NCBI GenBank assembly: GCA_045577075.1
Contig: JAZNHR010000042.1
Location: 1-45,161, forward strand
Length of the DNA: 45,161 nucleotides
Reading direction: 5' to 3'
From: SIG447 sp045577075
Lineage (GTDB): Bacteria > Bacillota > Clostridia > UMGS1883 > UMGS1540
The notes beneath the pieces were generated by a model, which had not been told where the DNA came from, made no database searches, and saw nothing but the letters and a program-made list of their open reading frames with translations. Position numbers and translations under genes: made by a program. The stretch's first letter is position 1. Each line of letters opens with the position of its first letter. Shown piece by piece: positions 22,778-31,327 of this stretch.

Positions 22778-23160
22778 CACCAATTGCAGAACTCGTCCAG
22801 ACCGCAATGAACAGCATTAAGGACATGGTAGATGTCAATACGATTGTAGGGGAACCGGTGGAAACTACGGACGGTACCGTGATTATCCCGATTTCCAGAG
22901 TAAGCTTCGGCTTTGGCGCCGGCGGCACGGAATTTTCCTCCAAGGTAAAAACCGTAGACGGCGACAGCGCAAACTTCGGCGGCGGTACAGGCGGTGGCGT
23001 ATCCATAAATCCTATGGGATTTTTGGTGGTTTGCGGCGGCACTGTACAGTTTTTACCCGTTAGTGCAGGCGGCCCCGAGAAGCTTACGGATTATATCCCC
23101 GTTGCCATTGAAAAAGTAACGTCTTACATTAAAAAGAAGAAAGAAGAAAAAGACGAATAA
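22774..23160 (+). CDS. ytfJ: GerW family sporulation protein (YtfJ)
   Basis: 128-residue soluble protein with VGEPVETTDGTVIIPISRVSFGFGAGG and a glycine-rich block around FGGGTGGG, both typical of YtfJ/GerW. In Bacillus it is a SigmaF-dependent forespore protein needed for normal L-alanine germination; here the role is inferred from homology. The start overlaps the DUF2953 stop (ATGA). The C-terminus is a lysine/glutamate-rich helix. It is followed by a terminator, so the lysA run ends here. Confidence 0.93.
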   Translation: MTPIAELVQTAMNSIKDMVDVNTIVGEPVETTDGTVIIPISRVSFGFGAGGTEFSSKVKTVDGDSANFGGGTGGGVSINPMGFLVVCGGTVQFLPVSAGGPEKLTDYIPVAIEKVTSYIKKKKEEKDE

Positions 23161-23174
23161 GCAAAGCATAAAAA

Positions 23175-23198
23175 GGCGGCCGAAAGGTCGCTTTTTTT
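23175..23198 (+). terminator. Terminator after ytfJ
   Basis: GCGGCC, loop GAAA and GGTCGC (one G-U pair) are followed by seven T. Confidence 0.85.
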
Positions 23199-23208
23199 GC
23201 GAAACACC

Positions 23209-23237
23209 TTGACTTTAATCCAAAAAACATATATACT
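23209..23237 (+). promoter_or_regulatory. purL promoter
   Basis: TTGACT (23209-23214), a 17-base spacer and TATACT (23232-23237). Unlike most promoters in the window it lacks a TG extension. Confidence 0.78.
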
Positions 23238-23243
23238 ATAAAA

Positions 23244-23333
23244 ATAAACTGCAGAAAAAGCATCATTTCACGAAGAGGCGGGTGCTTTGCTTCGTTTTGC
23301 AGAGGAAAACCGCTTTTTCAGAAAGGAATTCAC
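23244..23333 (+). ncRNA. Structured 5' leader of purL (candidate regulatory RNA)
   Basis: The roughly 90-base leader can form a closing helix, GAAAAAGC (23254-23261) with GCTTTTTC (23312-23319). Inside it is a hairpin, ACGAAG (23270-23275) with CTTCGT (23290-23295). A competing fold pairs CTGCA (23249-23253) with TGCAG (23298-23302), and AGCATC with GGTGCT. The ribosome binding site AAAGGA follows the closing helix directly. It lacks the conserved core of purine, ZTP or glutamine riboswitches as I know them. Regulation by a purine-pathway signal is inference. Confidence 0.4.
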
Positions 23334-26300
23334 ATGGTAAGAAGAGTATTTGTAGAAAAACGAACAGATGTGGAAGCGGCGGCACTCAGGGAAGATTTAA
23401 AGGTGAATTTAGGGCTTTTAAACCTTTCCGGTGTCCGCATTATTAAACGCTATGATATTGACGGCATTTCGGATGCAGAGTATGAAATGGCGAAGAACAC
23501 CATTTTGTCCGAGCCTCAGGTAGACGAGTGCTATGACGAAAGCATTGCACTTTCCGGTCGCTATTTTGCAATAAGCTATCTGCCCGGCCAGTATGACCAG
23601 CGCGCCGATTCTGCCGCACAGTGTATTCAGCTCCTGACGGGTAAAGAAAAACCGCAGGTGGCATCGGCTCGTATCATCGCTCTTTCCGGCGATATTTCCG
23701 ATGCAGAATTTGCAGCGGTTAAAAAGTATTTAATTAACCCCGTGGAAGCGATGGAAGCTTCTCTCGAAAAGCCTGAAACACTGGACGCCGAACGGAATGT
23801 GCCGGAGGATGTTGCGTATATTGAAGGCTTTACGGATATGGATGATGCGGCGCTTTCTGCCATGCTTTCTGAAATGGGTCTTGCCATGGACCTGGATGAT
23901 TTGCGCTTTTGCCGCGACCATTTCCGCGAGGAAGGCCGCAATCCTTCCGTTACGGAAATCCGCATGATTGATACGTACTGGTCTGACCATTGCCGTCATA
24001 CCACGTTTTTAACAAAGCTTGAAAATGTCAAAATTGAAGACGGCATTATCAAGGATACGTATGATTCGTTCCTTGCAACCGGCAGAAAGCCGTGTCTAAT
24101 GCAAATTGCAACGGCGGCGGCAAAGGAACTTCGTAAAAAAGGGTATCTTTCCAAACTAGACGTTTCCGAAGAAATCAACGCCTGCTCCATTGAAGTGGAG
24201 GCGGAGATTGACGGGGAAAAGGTACCGTATCTCGTTATGTTTAAAAACGAAACCCATAACCACCCGACGGAGATTGAACCCTTCGGCGGTGCGGCAACTT
24301 GCCTTGGTGGTGCGATTCGTGACCCCCTTTCCGGCAGAAGCTATGTTTATCAGGCAATGCGTATTACAGGCTGTGCTGACCCCCGTGCCACGATGGCAGA
24401 AACACTGCCCGGTAAACTGCCCCAGCGTAAAATCACAAAGGGTGCGGCAGGCGGCTATAGCTCCTACGGCAACCAGATTGGTCTTGCTACGGGCATCGTA
24501 AAAGAAATCTATCATCCGAATTATGTTGCAAAGCGCATGGAACTCGGTGCCGTTATTGCGGCAGTACCGAAGGAAAACGTTGTGCGTGAAGTCCCGTCTC
24601 CCGGGGATGTAATCATTCTCCTTGGTGGTAAAACAGGGCGCGACGGCTGCGGCGGTGCAACAGGCTCTTCCAAGGCGCATACAGAAAGCTCTCTTTCTAC
24701 CTGCGGTGCGGAAGTACAAAAGGGTAATCCGCCGGAAGAACGTAAAATCCAGCGCCTGTTCCGTGACGGCGAAACCGCACGTATGATTAAACGCTGTAAT
24801 GACTTTGGTGCCGGCGGTGTATCCGTTGCTATCGGTGAGCTTGCCGATGGGCTCCGTATAGACCTTGATAAGGTGCCCAAGAAATATGAAGGCCTTGACG
24901 GCACAGAACTTGCCATCAGTGAATCCCAGGAAAGAATGGCGGTTGTCGTTGCAAAAGAAGACGTTGTACGCTTTATGGAAAAAGCGGATAAAGAAAACCT
25001 TGAGGCAACCGTAGTTGCAGAAGTTACGGAAGAGCCCCGTCTTTCCATGACATGGCGCGGCAAGAAAATTGTTGACCTTTCCCGTGCATTCCTCAATACA
25101 AACGGTGCAGAAAAGGTAACAGACGTCGAAGTTTCCATGCCGAAGGTAGACGCTTCTATTTATAAAACTATTTCTCCTAAAGGGGACAAAAAAGCACAGT
25201 TCCTTACTACTCTCTCGGACTTAAATGTTTGCAGCCAAAAAGGTCTTGGCGAAATGTTTGATAGCTCCATCGGCGCAGGTACCGTCTTTATGCCCTACGG
25301 CGGCGAAACACAAACGACGCCTGCGGAAAGCATGGTAGCAAAGCTGCCCCTTTTAAAGGGCGAAAGCACCACAGGTACGGTAATGGCACATGGCTATAGC
25401 CCGTATCTTTCCGAAAAGAGCCCCTTCCACGGCGCAGTTTGTGCCATTGTGGAAAGTGTAACCAAGGCGGCGGCGGCAGGTGCAAACTATGAAGACTGTT
25501 ATCTGACGCTCCAGGAATACTTTGCCCGTCCCGGTGCAAACCCCGCACGTTGGGGCGCACCTCTGGCGGCACTCCTTGGTGCGTATTACGCACAGAACGC
25601 CCTTTGCCTCGGTGCAATTGGTGGTAAAGACAGTATGAGCGGTACCTTTAATGATATTGACGTGCCGCCTACGCTCGTTTCCTTCGCAGTATCTCCCTTG
25701 AAAGTGGACAGCGTCATCGGAAACGTGATGCAAAAAGCAGGCAGTAAGCTGTATCTCCTGCGCACACCGCTGGATGCAAACTTCCTGCCCGATATGGAAG
25801 CCTTAAAGAAAAATCTCTCTTACTATTACAGTATTCGCGATAAAGTTCTTTCCGCCCACACGATTACGGCAGGCGGTATTTGCGAGGCAGTATCGAAGAT
25901 GTGCTTTGGTAACGGCATTGGTGCACAAATAAACGAAAACATTGATTTGTACGCTGCTATGTACGGCTCCATCTTAATCGAAACGGATGCAGAGCTTGCG
26001 GCCGAGCTTATCGGCACAACTATAAAAGAAGCCGAAATCCGCATTGGCGAAACCGTGATTCCCCTTGCAGAAGCTATGGAAGCTTGGGAAGCACCTCTTG
26101 AAAAGATTTTCCCGACGAAAGCCCCGGCAGAAGGCACGGCGGAAACGATTTCTTCTGCTGTTTCTTGCCCCGTCGTGGCAAAGGAAAGCTTTGCAAAGCC
26201 GCGCGTTTTAATTCCGGTATTCCCCGGTACAAACTGCGAATACGATACAGCTCGCGCTTTTGAACGCGCCGGTGCGGTGGCAGATACGTTTGTCATTCGA

Positions 26301-26993
26301 AACCGCACTTCTTCTGCAATCGCCGAGTCTGTTCGCACCCTGAAAGAAAAAGCAGACAATGCACAGATTATTATGATTCCCGGTGGATTCTCTGGCGGCG
26401 ATGAGCCGGATGGCTCCGGTAAATTCATCGCTACCGTCTTTAGACAGGCAGCAGTCCGTGAAAGTGTTATGAAGCTTTTGAAACAGCGTGACGGTCTTAT
26501 GCTCGGTATCTGTAACGGTTTCCAGGCGCTTATTAAGCTTGGACTTGTGCCCTTTGGCGAAATTCGCGATATGGACGCCGATTGCCCGACGCTGACCTAT
26601 AATAATATTGGTCGTCACGTATCCACCATGGTACGCACCCGCGTTGCCTCTACACTTTCGCCGTGGCTTGCAAATACGAAGGTAGGGGACGTGCACACCG
26701 TTGCCGTATCCCACGGGGAAGGCAAATTCATTGCGAGTGATGCAGTACTGGAAACACTCCTGAAAAACGGACAGATTGCTACCCAGTATGTAAACGAAAA
26801 AGGCGAGGCGACCATGGAATCGCCTCATAACCCCAACGGCTCTGTATGGGCAATTGAAGGTATCTCGAGCCCCGACGGACGTGTCCTAGGTAAGATGGCA
26901 CATTCCGAGCGTGCATGTAGCTATACCTATCAGAATATTCCCGGAGAAAAGGACCAGGCGTTGTTTGTCTCCGGCGTGCAGTACTACAAGTAG
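23334..26993 (+). CDS. purL: Phosphoribosylformylglycinamidine synthase, single-chain
   Basis: Fourth step of purine synthesis: FGAR plus glutamine and ATP give FGAM. At 1219 residues it is the long fused form with synthetase and glutaminase in one chain, of the Gram-positive (clostridial) type. IDTYWSDHCRHTTF is the N-terminal catalytic motif, and KNETHNHPTEIEPFGGAAT and GGKDSMSGT are also present. The C-terminal glutaminase has FPGTNCEYD, IPGGFSGGDEPDGSGKF, the nucleophile Cys 1060 in LGICNGFQ, and His 1127 in SHGEGKF. The gene starts at ATG behind AAAGGA. It has its own promoter and leader and is followed 14 bases later by proS. Confidence 0.97.
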   Translation: MVRRVFVEKRTDVEAAALREDLKVNLGLLNLSGVRIIKRYDIDGISDAEYEMAKNTILSEPQVDECYDESIALSGRYFAISYLPGQYDQRADSAAQCIQLLTGKEKPQVASARIIALSGDISDAEFAAVKKYLINPVEAMEASLEKPETLDAERNVPEDVAYIEGFTDMDDAALSAMLSEMGLAMDLDDLRFCRDHFREEGRNPSVTEIRMIDTYWSDHCRHTTFLTKLENVKIEDGIIKDTYDSFLATGRKPCLMQIATAAAKELRKKGYLSKLDVSEEINACSIEVEAEIDGEKVPYLVMFKNETHNHPTEIEPFGGAATCLGGAIRDPLSGRSYVYQAMRITGCADPRATMAETLPGKLPQRKITKGAAGGYSSYGNQIGLATGIVKEIYHPNYVAKRMELGAVIAAVPKENVVREVPSPGDVIILLGGKTGRDGCGGATGSSKAHTESSLSTCGAEVQKGNPPEERKIQRLFRDGETARMIKRCNDFGAGGVSVAIGELADGLRIDLDKVPKKYEGLDGTELAISESQERMAVVVAKEDVVRFMEKADKENLEATVVAEVTEEPRLSMTWRGKKIVDLSRAFLNTNGAEKVTDVEVSMPKVDASIYKTISPKGDKKAQFLTTLSDLNVCSQKGLGEMFDSSIGAGTVFMPYGGETQTTPAESMVAKLPLLKGESTTGTVMAHGYSPYLSEKSPFHGAVCAIVESVTKAAAAGANYEDCYLTLQEYFARPGANPARWGAPLAALLGAYYAQNALCLGAIGGKDSMSGTFNDIDVPPTLVSFAVSPLKVDSVIGNVMQKAGSKLYLLRTPLDANFLPDMEALKKNLSYYYSIRDKVLSAHTITAGGICEAVSKMCFGNGIGAQINENIDLYAAMYGSILIETDAELAAELIGTTIKEAEIRIGETVIPLAEAMEAWEAPLEKIFPTKAPAEGTAETISSAVSCPVVAKESFAKPRVLIPVFPGTNCEYDTARAFERAGAVADTFVIRNRTSSAIAESVRTLKEKADNAQIIMIPGGFSGGDEPDGSGKFIATVFRQAAVRESVMKLLKQRDGLMLGICNGFQALIKLGLVPFGEIRDMDADCPTLTYNNIGRHVSTMVRTRVASTLSPWLANTKVGDVHTVAVSHGEGKFIASDAVLETLLKNGQIATQYVNEKGEATMESPHNPNGSVWAIEGISSPDGRVLGKMAHSERACSYTYQNIPGEKDQALFVSGVQYYK

Positions 26994-27007
26994 GAGGGAA
27001 AAGAAAA

Positions 27008-28714
27008 ATGAGAGTTTCAAAGTTATTGATGCCCACCCTTCGCGAAGTACCGGCGGAGGCGGAAATTGCAAGCCATCGCCTGATGCTTCGCAGCGCCATG
27101 ATTCGAAAGCTTGCCGCAGGTGTGTATTCCTATTTGCCGCTTGGACTTCGTACCCTTCGCAATGTGGAAGATGTCATTCGGGAAGAAATGGATAAAGCAG
27201 GTGCACAGGAGCTTTTAATGAGCGCACTTTTGCCGGCTGAAGCCTATATGCAAACCGGCAGATGGGATATTTTCGGCGAAAGCATGTTCCGTCTGAAAGA
27301 CAGAAACGACCGTGATTTCTGTCTTGGGCCCACCCACGAAGAAATCTTTACGGAAACGGTCAAAAATGAAGTCCATTCCTACCGTGACCTTCCTATGACA
27401 CTGTATCAGATTCAGACGAAGTACCGTGACGAACGTCGTCCGCGCTTTGGCGTTATGCGTAGCCGTGAGTTTGTGATGAAGGATGCGTACAGCTTTGACC
27501 TTACAAAGGAAGGACTCGATGCATCTTATAATGCAATGTACAAGGCATACTGTGCTATTTTTGACCGACTGGGTCTAGACTATGTTGTTGTAGATGCCGA
27601 TTCCGGCGCCATGGGCGGCAGCGGCTCCCAGGAATTTATGGTAAAATCCGAGGTGGGTGAGGACGTTATTGCCCATTGTGACAAATGCGGTTATACCGCA
27701 AATGAAGAAAAGGCAGAATGTATTCCCGTAGCAAAAGACTTTCCTGCGGACGAAAAACCCATGGAAAAGCTGGAAACACCCAATGCCCATACGATTGAAG
27801 AATTGACGAATTCTCTTGGCGTGCCGGCCTACCGCTTTGCAAAAACCTTGATTTATAAAGTTGGTGAACAGTATGTCGCCGTTATGGTTCGTGGGGATAG
27901 AGAGGTAAATCCCATAAAGCTCCAGAATCTTTTAGGTGCTGCGGAAGAAGCAGAACTTGCAGAAGCCTTTGCTGTTCGCGAGATTACGAAGGCGGAAGTC
28001 GGCTTTGCAGGCCCCATAGGTCTTTCTGTACCTGTTTATGCAGATCGAGAAGTCATGGAAATGAAGCAGATGGTAGTAGGGGCAAACGAAACGGGGTACC
28101 ACTTTATAAACGTAGAAGTCGGCCGTGACTTTACGCCTACCCTGGTGGCAGACCTTCGCACCATTGAAAATGGTGATGTTTGCCCTAAATGCGGCGGCAA
28201 GATTGAAACGTTTCACGGCATTGAAATCGGGCATATCTTTAAGCTCGGCACGAAATATTCTAAAGCACTCGGACTTACGTTCCCGGACGAAAACGGCGAA
28301 GAACAGCCGGTGATCATGGGCTGCTACGGCATCGGCGTAAACCGCTGTATCGCCGCAGTTATCGAACAAAATCATGATGATAACGGCATTATCTGGCCGA
28401 TGTGCGTGGCTCCCTATAAGGTAGAGGTTGTTGTTGTAAACGCAGGCGACGAAGGGCAGATGCGCATGGCGGAAGAACTTTACAAAATGCTTTGTGACAG
28501 CGGCGTTGCCACACTTTTCGATGACCGCGATGAACGCCCCGGCGTTAAATTTAAGGATGCTGACCTTATTGGCGTGCCGGTACGCATCACCGTCGGTAAA
28601 AAGGCGGCGGACGGTGTTGTCGAATTTAAAGTGCGAAACGGAGAAGGTTTTACGGAAATGAATTTTGCCGACGCTGCGGCTGAAGCACTCCGTCTTGCCG
28701 GGGAGGCAAAGTAA
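27008..28714 (+). CDS. proS: Prolyl-tRNA synthetase, bacterial type with editing domain
   Basis: Class II synthetase, 568 residues. The N-terminal part contains motif 1 and motif 2 sequences (GVYSYLPLGLRTLRNVEDVI, then TKYRDERRPRFGVMRSREF). The central insertion (about 225-385), with RFAKTLIYKV and MVRGDREVN, is the INS domain that clears mischarged Ala-tRNA-Pro. YGIGVNRCIAAVIEQ is motif 3, followed by the anticodon-binding domain (VVVNAGDEGQ, FDDRDERPGVKFKDADLIG). GGAGGG is about 9 bases before the ATG. It shares one base with the start of the next gene (TAATG). Confidence 0.97.
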   Translation: MRVSKLLMPTLREVPAEAEIASHRLMLRSAMIRKLAAGVYSYLPLGLRTLRNVEDVIREEMDKAGAQELLMSALLPAEAYMQTGRWDIFGESMFRLKDRNDRDFCLGPTHEEIFTETVKNEVHSYRDLPMTLYQIQTKYRDERRPRFGVMRSREFVMKDAYSFDLTKEGLDASYNAMYKAYCAIFDRLGLDYVVVDADSGAMGGSGSQEFMVKSEVGEDVIAHCDKCGYTANEEKAECIPVAKDFPADEKPMEKLETPNAHTIEELTNSLGVPAYRFAKTLIYKVGEQYVAVMVRGDREVNPIKLQNLLGAAEEAELAEAFAVREITKAEVGFAGPIGLSVPVYADREVMEMKQMVVGANETGYHFINVEVGRDFTPTLVADLRTIENGDVCPKCGGKIETFHGIEIGHIFKLGTKYSKALGLTFPDENGEEQPVIMGCYGIGVNRCIAAVIEQNHDDNGIIWPMCVAPYKVEVVVVNAGDEGQMRMAEELYKMLCDSGVATLFDDRDERPGVKFKDADLIGVPVRITVGKKAADGVVEFKVRNGEGFTEMNFADAAAEALRLAGEAK

Positions 28715-29655
28715 TGATACTTTCAACCGTCACGCTCAATCCTGCTATTGACAAGACGTATTATGTAAACGGGTTTTCGGTAAACGCCTTAAACCGTGTA
28801 GACAGAATCAAAGTCAATATGGGTGGGAAAGGCGTAAATGTGGCTGCCATGGCAGCAAAGTGCGGTATTTCCTGTATTGCCGGCGGCTTTTTAAGCGGCT
28901 ATAACGGGCAGATGATTGGAAAATATCTAAAGGATGCCGGCGTTTCTACAGATTTTATATATACGGAAGGCGACACCCGTGTCAATATTAAAATTATGGA
29001 TACGGTAAATCAAACGTATACGGATGTAAATGAAAACGGGCCCGAAGTTTCGGAAAGTGATATTCGTGCGCTATACGAAAAAGTAGCGGATATGGCGGTA
29101 AAAAGCGACGTTGTCTATCTAGGAGGCAGCTTTCCGCCGGGTGTTACTTGTGATATCTACAGGGACCTTATAGAGCGAATCAAGGAAAAAGGTGCCATGG
29201 CGGTTTTGGATGCAGATGGTGACGCCCTTCGCTATGGCGTGGAAGCGAGGCCTCACATTATAAAGCCTAATCAGAGAGAGCTTGAGCACTTGTGCGGTAC
29301 AAAGCTGAAAACGATTGCAGACGTTAGCCGTGCGGCAAAGGAAATTCATGAGGCTGGCGTGGAAACGGTGCTGGCTTCTTTAGGCGGAAACGGTGCCGTG
29401 GCAGTAATCGGCGGGAAAGTGTACCGCGTCTATCCCTTAAATGCACCTGTTCGCAGTACCGTAGGTGCAGGGGACAGCTTTTTGTGCGGTTATCTCTACG
29501 GCAGCACAGTCACCGAGGACATACCGACGCGCCTTCGGTACGCTATGGCGTTTGCTACGGCGAAGATCGGAACTGAGGGAACAGATATACCGTGTTTCGA
29601 AGATTTAATTCAGAACTATGATAAGGTAACGGTAGAGAATATAGAATCCAATTAA
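28714..29655 (+). CDS. fruK: 1-phosphofructokinase family (PfkB) sugar kinase
   Basis: 313-residue kinase of the PfkB/ribokinase fold. The start, STVTLNPAIDKTYYV, and NMGGKGVNVA are the substrate-binding signature shared by 1-phosphofructokinase and tagatose-6-phosphate kinase. IKPNQRELEHLCG and GAGDSF (251-256, catalytic Asp 254) are also present. Length and sequence fit FruK/LacC; the sugar phosphate is not certain, because no fructose PTS or galactose genes are next to it. Its ATG overlaps the proS stop by one base, so it is translationally coupled to proS. Confidence 0.85.
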   Translation: MILSTVTLNPAIDKTYYVNGFSVNALNRVDRIKVNMGGKGVNVAAMAAKCGISCIAGGFLSGYNGQMIGKYLKDAGVSTDFIYTEGDTRVNIKIMDTVNQTYTDVNENGPEVSESDIRALYEKVADMAVKSDVVYLGGSFPPGVTCDIYRDLIERIKEKGAMAVLDADGDALRYGVEARPHIIKPNQRELEHLCGTKLKTIADVSRAAKEIHEAGVETVLASLGGNGAVAVIGGKVYRVYPLNAPVRSTVGAGDSFLCGYLYGSTVTEDIPTRLRYAMAFATAKIGTEGTDIPCFEDLIQNYDKVTVENIESN

Positions 29656-29669
29656 AAGGAACGGGAAAG

Positions 29670-29873
29670 ATGCAGGAATATAAATGTTGCCGGTATTGCG
29701 AAAAAGGCGTATATGTGCCCGTGGAAAGAAAGGTTGTATGTTCTTTGGGCGGCATTGTACCACAGGACTTTGTATGCCCGAAATTTCAGTTTAATCCTTT
29801 TAAAATTCAAATTAAAAGACAGCGCGGCATGGATTTTTCTAAATTCGAACAGGAAGATTACTCCATCGAATAA
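29670..29873 (+). CDS. Cysteine-rich small protein, 67 aa, unknown
   Basis: Starts 14 bases after fruK behind AAAAGGAACGGGAAAG. Five cysteines (6, 7, 10, 24, 36) in the order CCxxC, C, C suggest a metal or Fe-S site. The rest is basic in the middle (FKIQIKRQRG) and acidic at the end (EQEDYSIE). There is no signal peptide or membrane helix, so it is probably cytosolic. I do not recognise a named family. Its place at the end of the purL-proS-fruK run and its own ribosome binding site support a real gene. No terminator is evident before the rpmE promoter. Confidence 0.65.
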   Translation: MQEYKCCRYCEKGVYVPVERKVVCSLGGIVPQDFVCPKFQFNPFKIQIKRQRGMDFSKFEQEDYSIE

Positions 29874-29903
29874 AGGAAAACAGGAAAATTTTTAAAAAAA
29901 TAG

Positions 29904-29932
29904 TTGCAATATGCAAGAAAGTGTGCTATAAT
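29904..29932 (+). promoter_or_regulatory. rpmE promoter
   Basis: TTGCAA (29904-29909), a 17-base spacer and a consensus TATAAT (29927-29932) with TGC before it. Confidence 0.82.
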
Positions 29933-29970
29933 ACACTTTGATATTACTGGGACGGAAAGAGGTGAACAGT

Positions 29971-30174
29971 ATGCGTGAAGGAATTCATCCCGCATATAAT
30001 CCGACTACAATTAAGTGCGCTTGCGGTAACGTGATCGAAACAGGTTCGACACAGGAAAACATCACTGTTGAAATTTGCTCGAACTGCCATCCGTTTTTCA
30101 CAGGCAAGCAGAAGCTCGTTGATACGGGCGGCCGTGTGGAAAAATTCAGAAAGAAATTCAGTTTGGATAAATAA
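29971..30174 (+). CDS. rpmE: 50S ribosomal protein L31, zinc-binding type
   Basis: 67 residues from MREGIHPAYNPT. The frame is open further upstream to 29938, but GAAAGAGGTG lies directly before this ATG and the family begins here. Cysteines 16, 18, 36 and 39 (CAC and CSNC) make the zinc site of the C+ form, which is replaced by a zinc-free paralogue in zinc-starved cells of some species. The protein bridges the large and small ribosomal subunits. It is a single-gene transcription unit with strong promoter and terminator. Confidence 0.96.
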   Translation: MREGIHPAYNPTTIKCACGNVIETGSTQENITVEICSNCHPFFTGKQKLVDTGGRVEKFRKKFSLDK

Positions 30175-30190
30175 ACCGCACAACATGGGG

Positions 30191-30236
30191 TTGCAGCCGC
30201 ACTTTGCTTTTTAAGGTGACAAGCTGCAATCTTTTT
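30191..30236 (+). terminator. Terminator after rpmE
   Basis: TTGCAGC (30191-30197) pairs with GCTGCAA (30223-30229). An inner CACTTT/AAGGTG helix lies between, and TCTTTTT follows. Confidence 0.78.
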
Positions 30237-30274
30237 ATGTAAAGAAATAATTTTGACACTTAGGGAGAAAACAG

Positions 30275-31327
30275 ATGATTCGGTTTGTGCACACGGGCGA
30301 TATGCATTTTGATTCTCCCTTTGCGGCCCTGCCTGCATCGGTGGCACGGGTGCGAAAGGAAGAACAGAAAAGAACGTTTTTACGAATCATACAGGCTGTG
30401 CAGGCGTATAAAGCGGACATGCTCCTTATCTCTGGCGATATGTTTGATGCACAGTATGTTTCGGCAGACACCGTTTCGTTTCTAAAAAAATGTTTTTCGG
30501 AGATACGGGATGTCGCTGTTTTTGTCGCGCCCGGAAATCACGACTTTTTGTCTGAAGATTCTCCGTACAATCGTGTAGATTTCGGTGAAAACGTGCACGT
30601 GTTCGGTAAAACCTTGGAAAGGGTGGAACATAGGGAAGCGGTGGTATACGGCTTTGGCTTTCCTTCGCGTTTTATTACGGAAAGTGTACTTCCCGCTGCA
30701 GGCTTACATTCCGGCGAAAAGCCCGGCATTCTTCTAATGCACGGGGACGTGGGCACGGAAAGTGATTATAACCCTGTTTCTCCTTCTTCGCTTGCAAATT
30801 GCGGCTGCAAATATGTAGCACTTGGGCATATCCATACGTATTCCGGGATATGCTACGCAGGAGATACAGCCTATGCTTACCCCGGTATTCCCGAGGGGCG
30901 GCATTTTGATGAGCCTGAAAAAGGCGGCTTTATCTTAGGAGAAATCACGGGAAAGGAAATAAAACTCGAGTTTATACCTGTTGCTGCCCGGCAGAATGTA
31001 ACGCTGGAGATTGATGTTAGCGGTCTTTCGTCGTCTCTTGCGGTGGAAGATAAAATCCGCACGTTACTTGAAAAAGAGAATCTTTACAAAATTGTTCTTT
31101 ACGGAGAAATAGCGAATACAATGTTTTTGGATACACAGGCACTTTTGAAGCGGCTTGAAGATGCCTGCCTGTATATCAAAATTAAAGATAATACAAGCGT
31201 TTCCCAGCAAGAAGAGACGTCCCTTTTGGAAAAGCTTTTTGCAGAACGCCTTTCAGAAAGGCAGGACGACGTGGCAAAAGAAGCCCTTCGCCTTGGCCTT
31301 ATTGCACTGAGGAGGCAGGGAAGATGA
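30275..31327 (+). CDS. yhaO: DNA repair metallophosphoesterase, YhaO/SbcD-like
   Basis: 350 residues with the calcineurin-like phosphoesterase motifs of Mre11/SbcD nucleases. These are VHTGDMHFDS (9-15 core), SGDMFD (about 50), APGNHD (about 88), LLMHGDVG (about 148) and LGHIHTYSG (about 185). The C-terminal part is a short capping domain ending in EALRLGLIAL. It would use two Mn ions to cut DNA ends together with the ATPase encoded next, whose ATG overlaps its stop by four bases. In Bacillus the homologous pair is yhaO-yhaN. The biological role there is poorly defined. Confidence 0.88.
   Translation: MIRFVHTGDMHFDSPFAALPASVARVRKEEQKRTFLRIIQAVQAYKADMLLISGDMFDAQYVSADTVSFLKKCFSEIRDVAVFVAPGNHDFLSEDSPYNRVDFGENVHVFGKTLERVEHREAVVYGFGFPSRFITESVLPAAGLHSGEKPGILLMHGDVGTESDYNPVSPSSLANCGCKYVALGHIHTYSGICYAGDTAYAYPGIPEGRHFDEPEKGGFILGEITGKEIKLEFIPVAARQNVTLEIDVSGLSSSLAVEDKIRTLLEKENLYKIVLYGEIANTMFLDTQALLKRLEDACLYIKIKDNTSVSQQEETSLLEKLFAERLSERQDDVAKEALRLGLIALRRQGR

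Noticed and set aside
23244..23333. Purine (guanine/adenine) or ZTP riboswitch before purL
   Set aside because: The conserved junction and loop-loop elements of the purine class and the two-part ZTP core are not visible.
24521..26428. Long antisense open frames within purL
   Set aside because: Low-complexity translations without recognisable domains, fully explained by purL codon bias on the opposite strand.
29938..29970. Longer N-terminus of L31
   Set aside because: The extra eleven residues include the ribosome binding site of the accepted ATG and are not found in the family.
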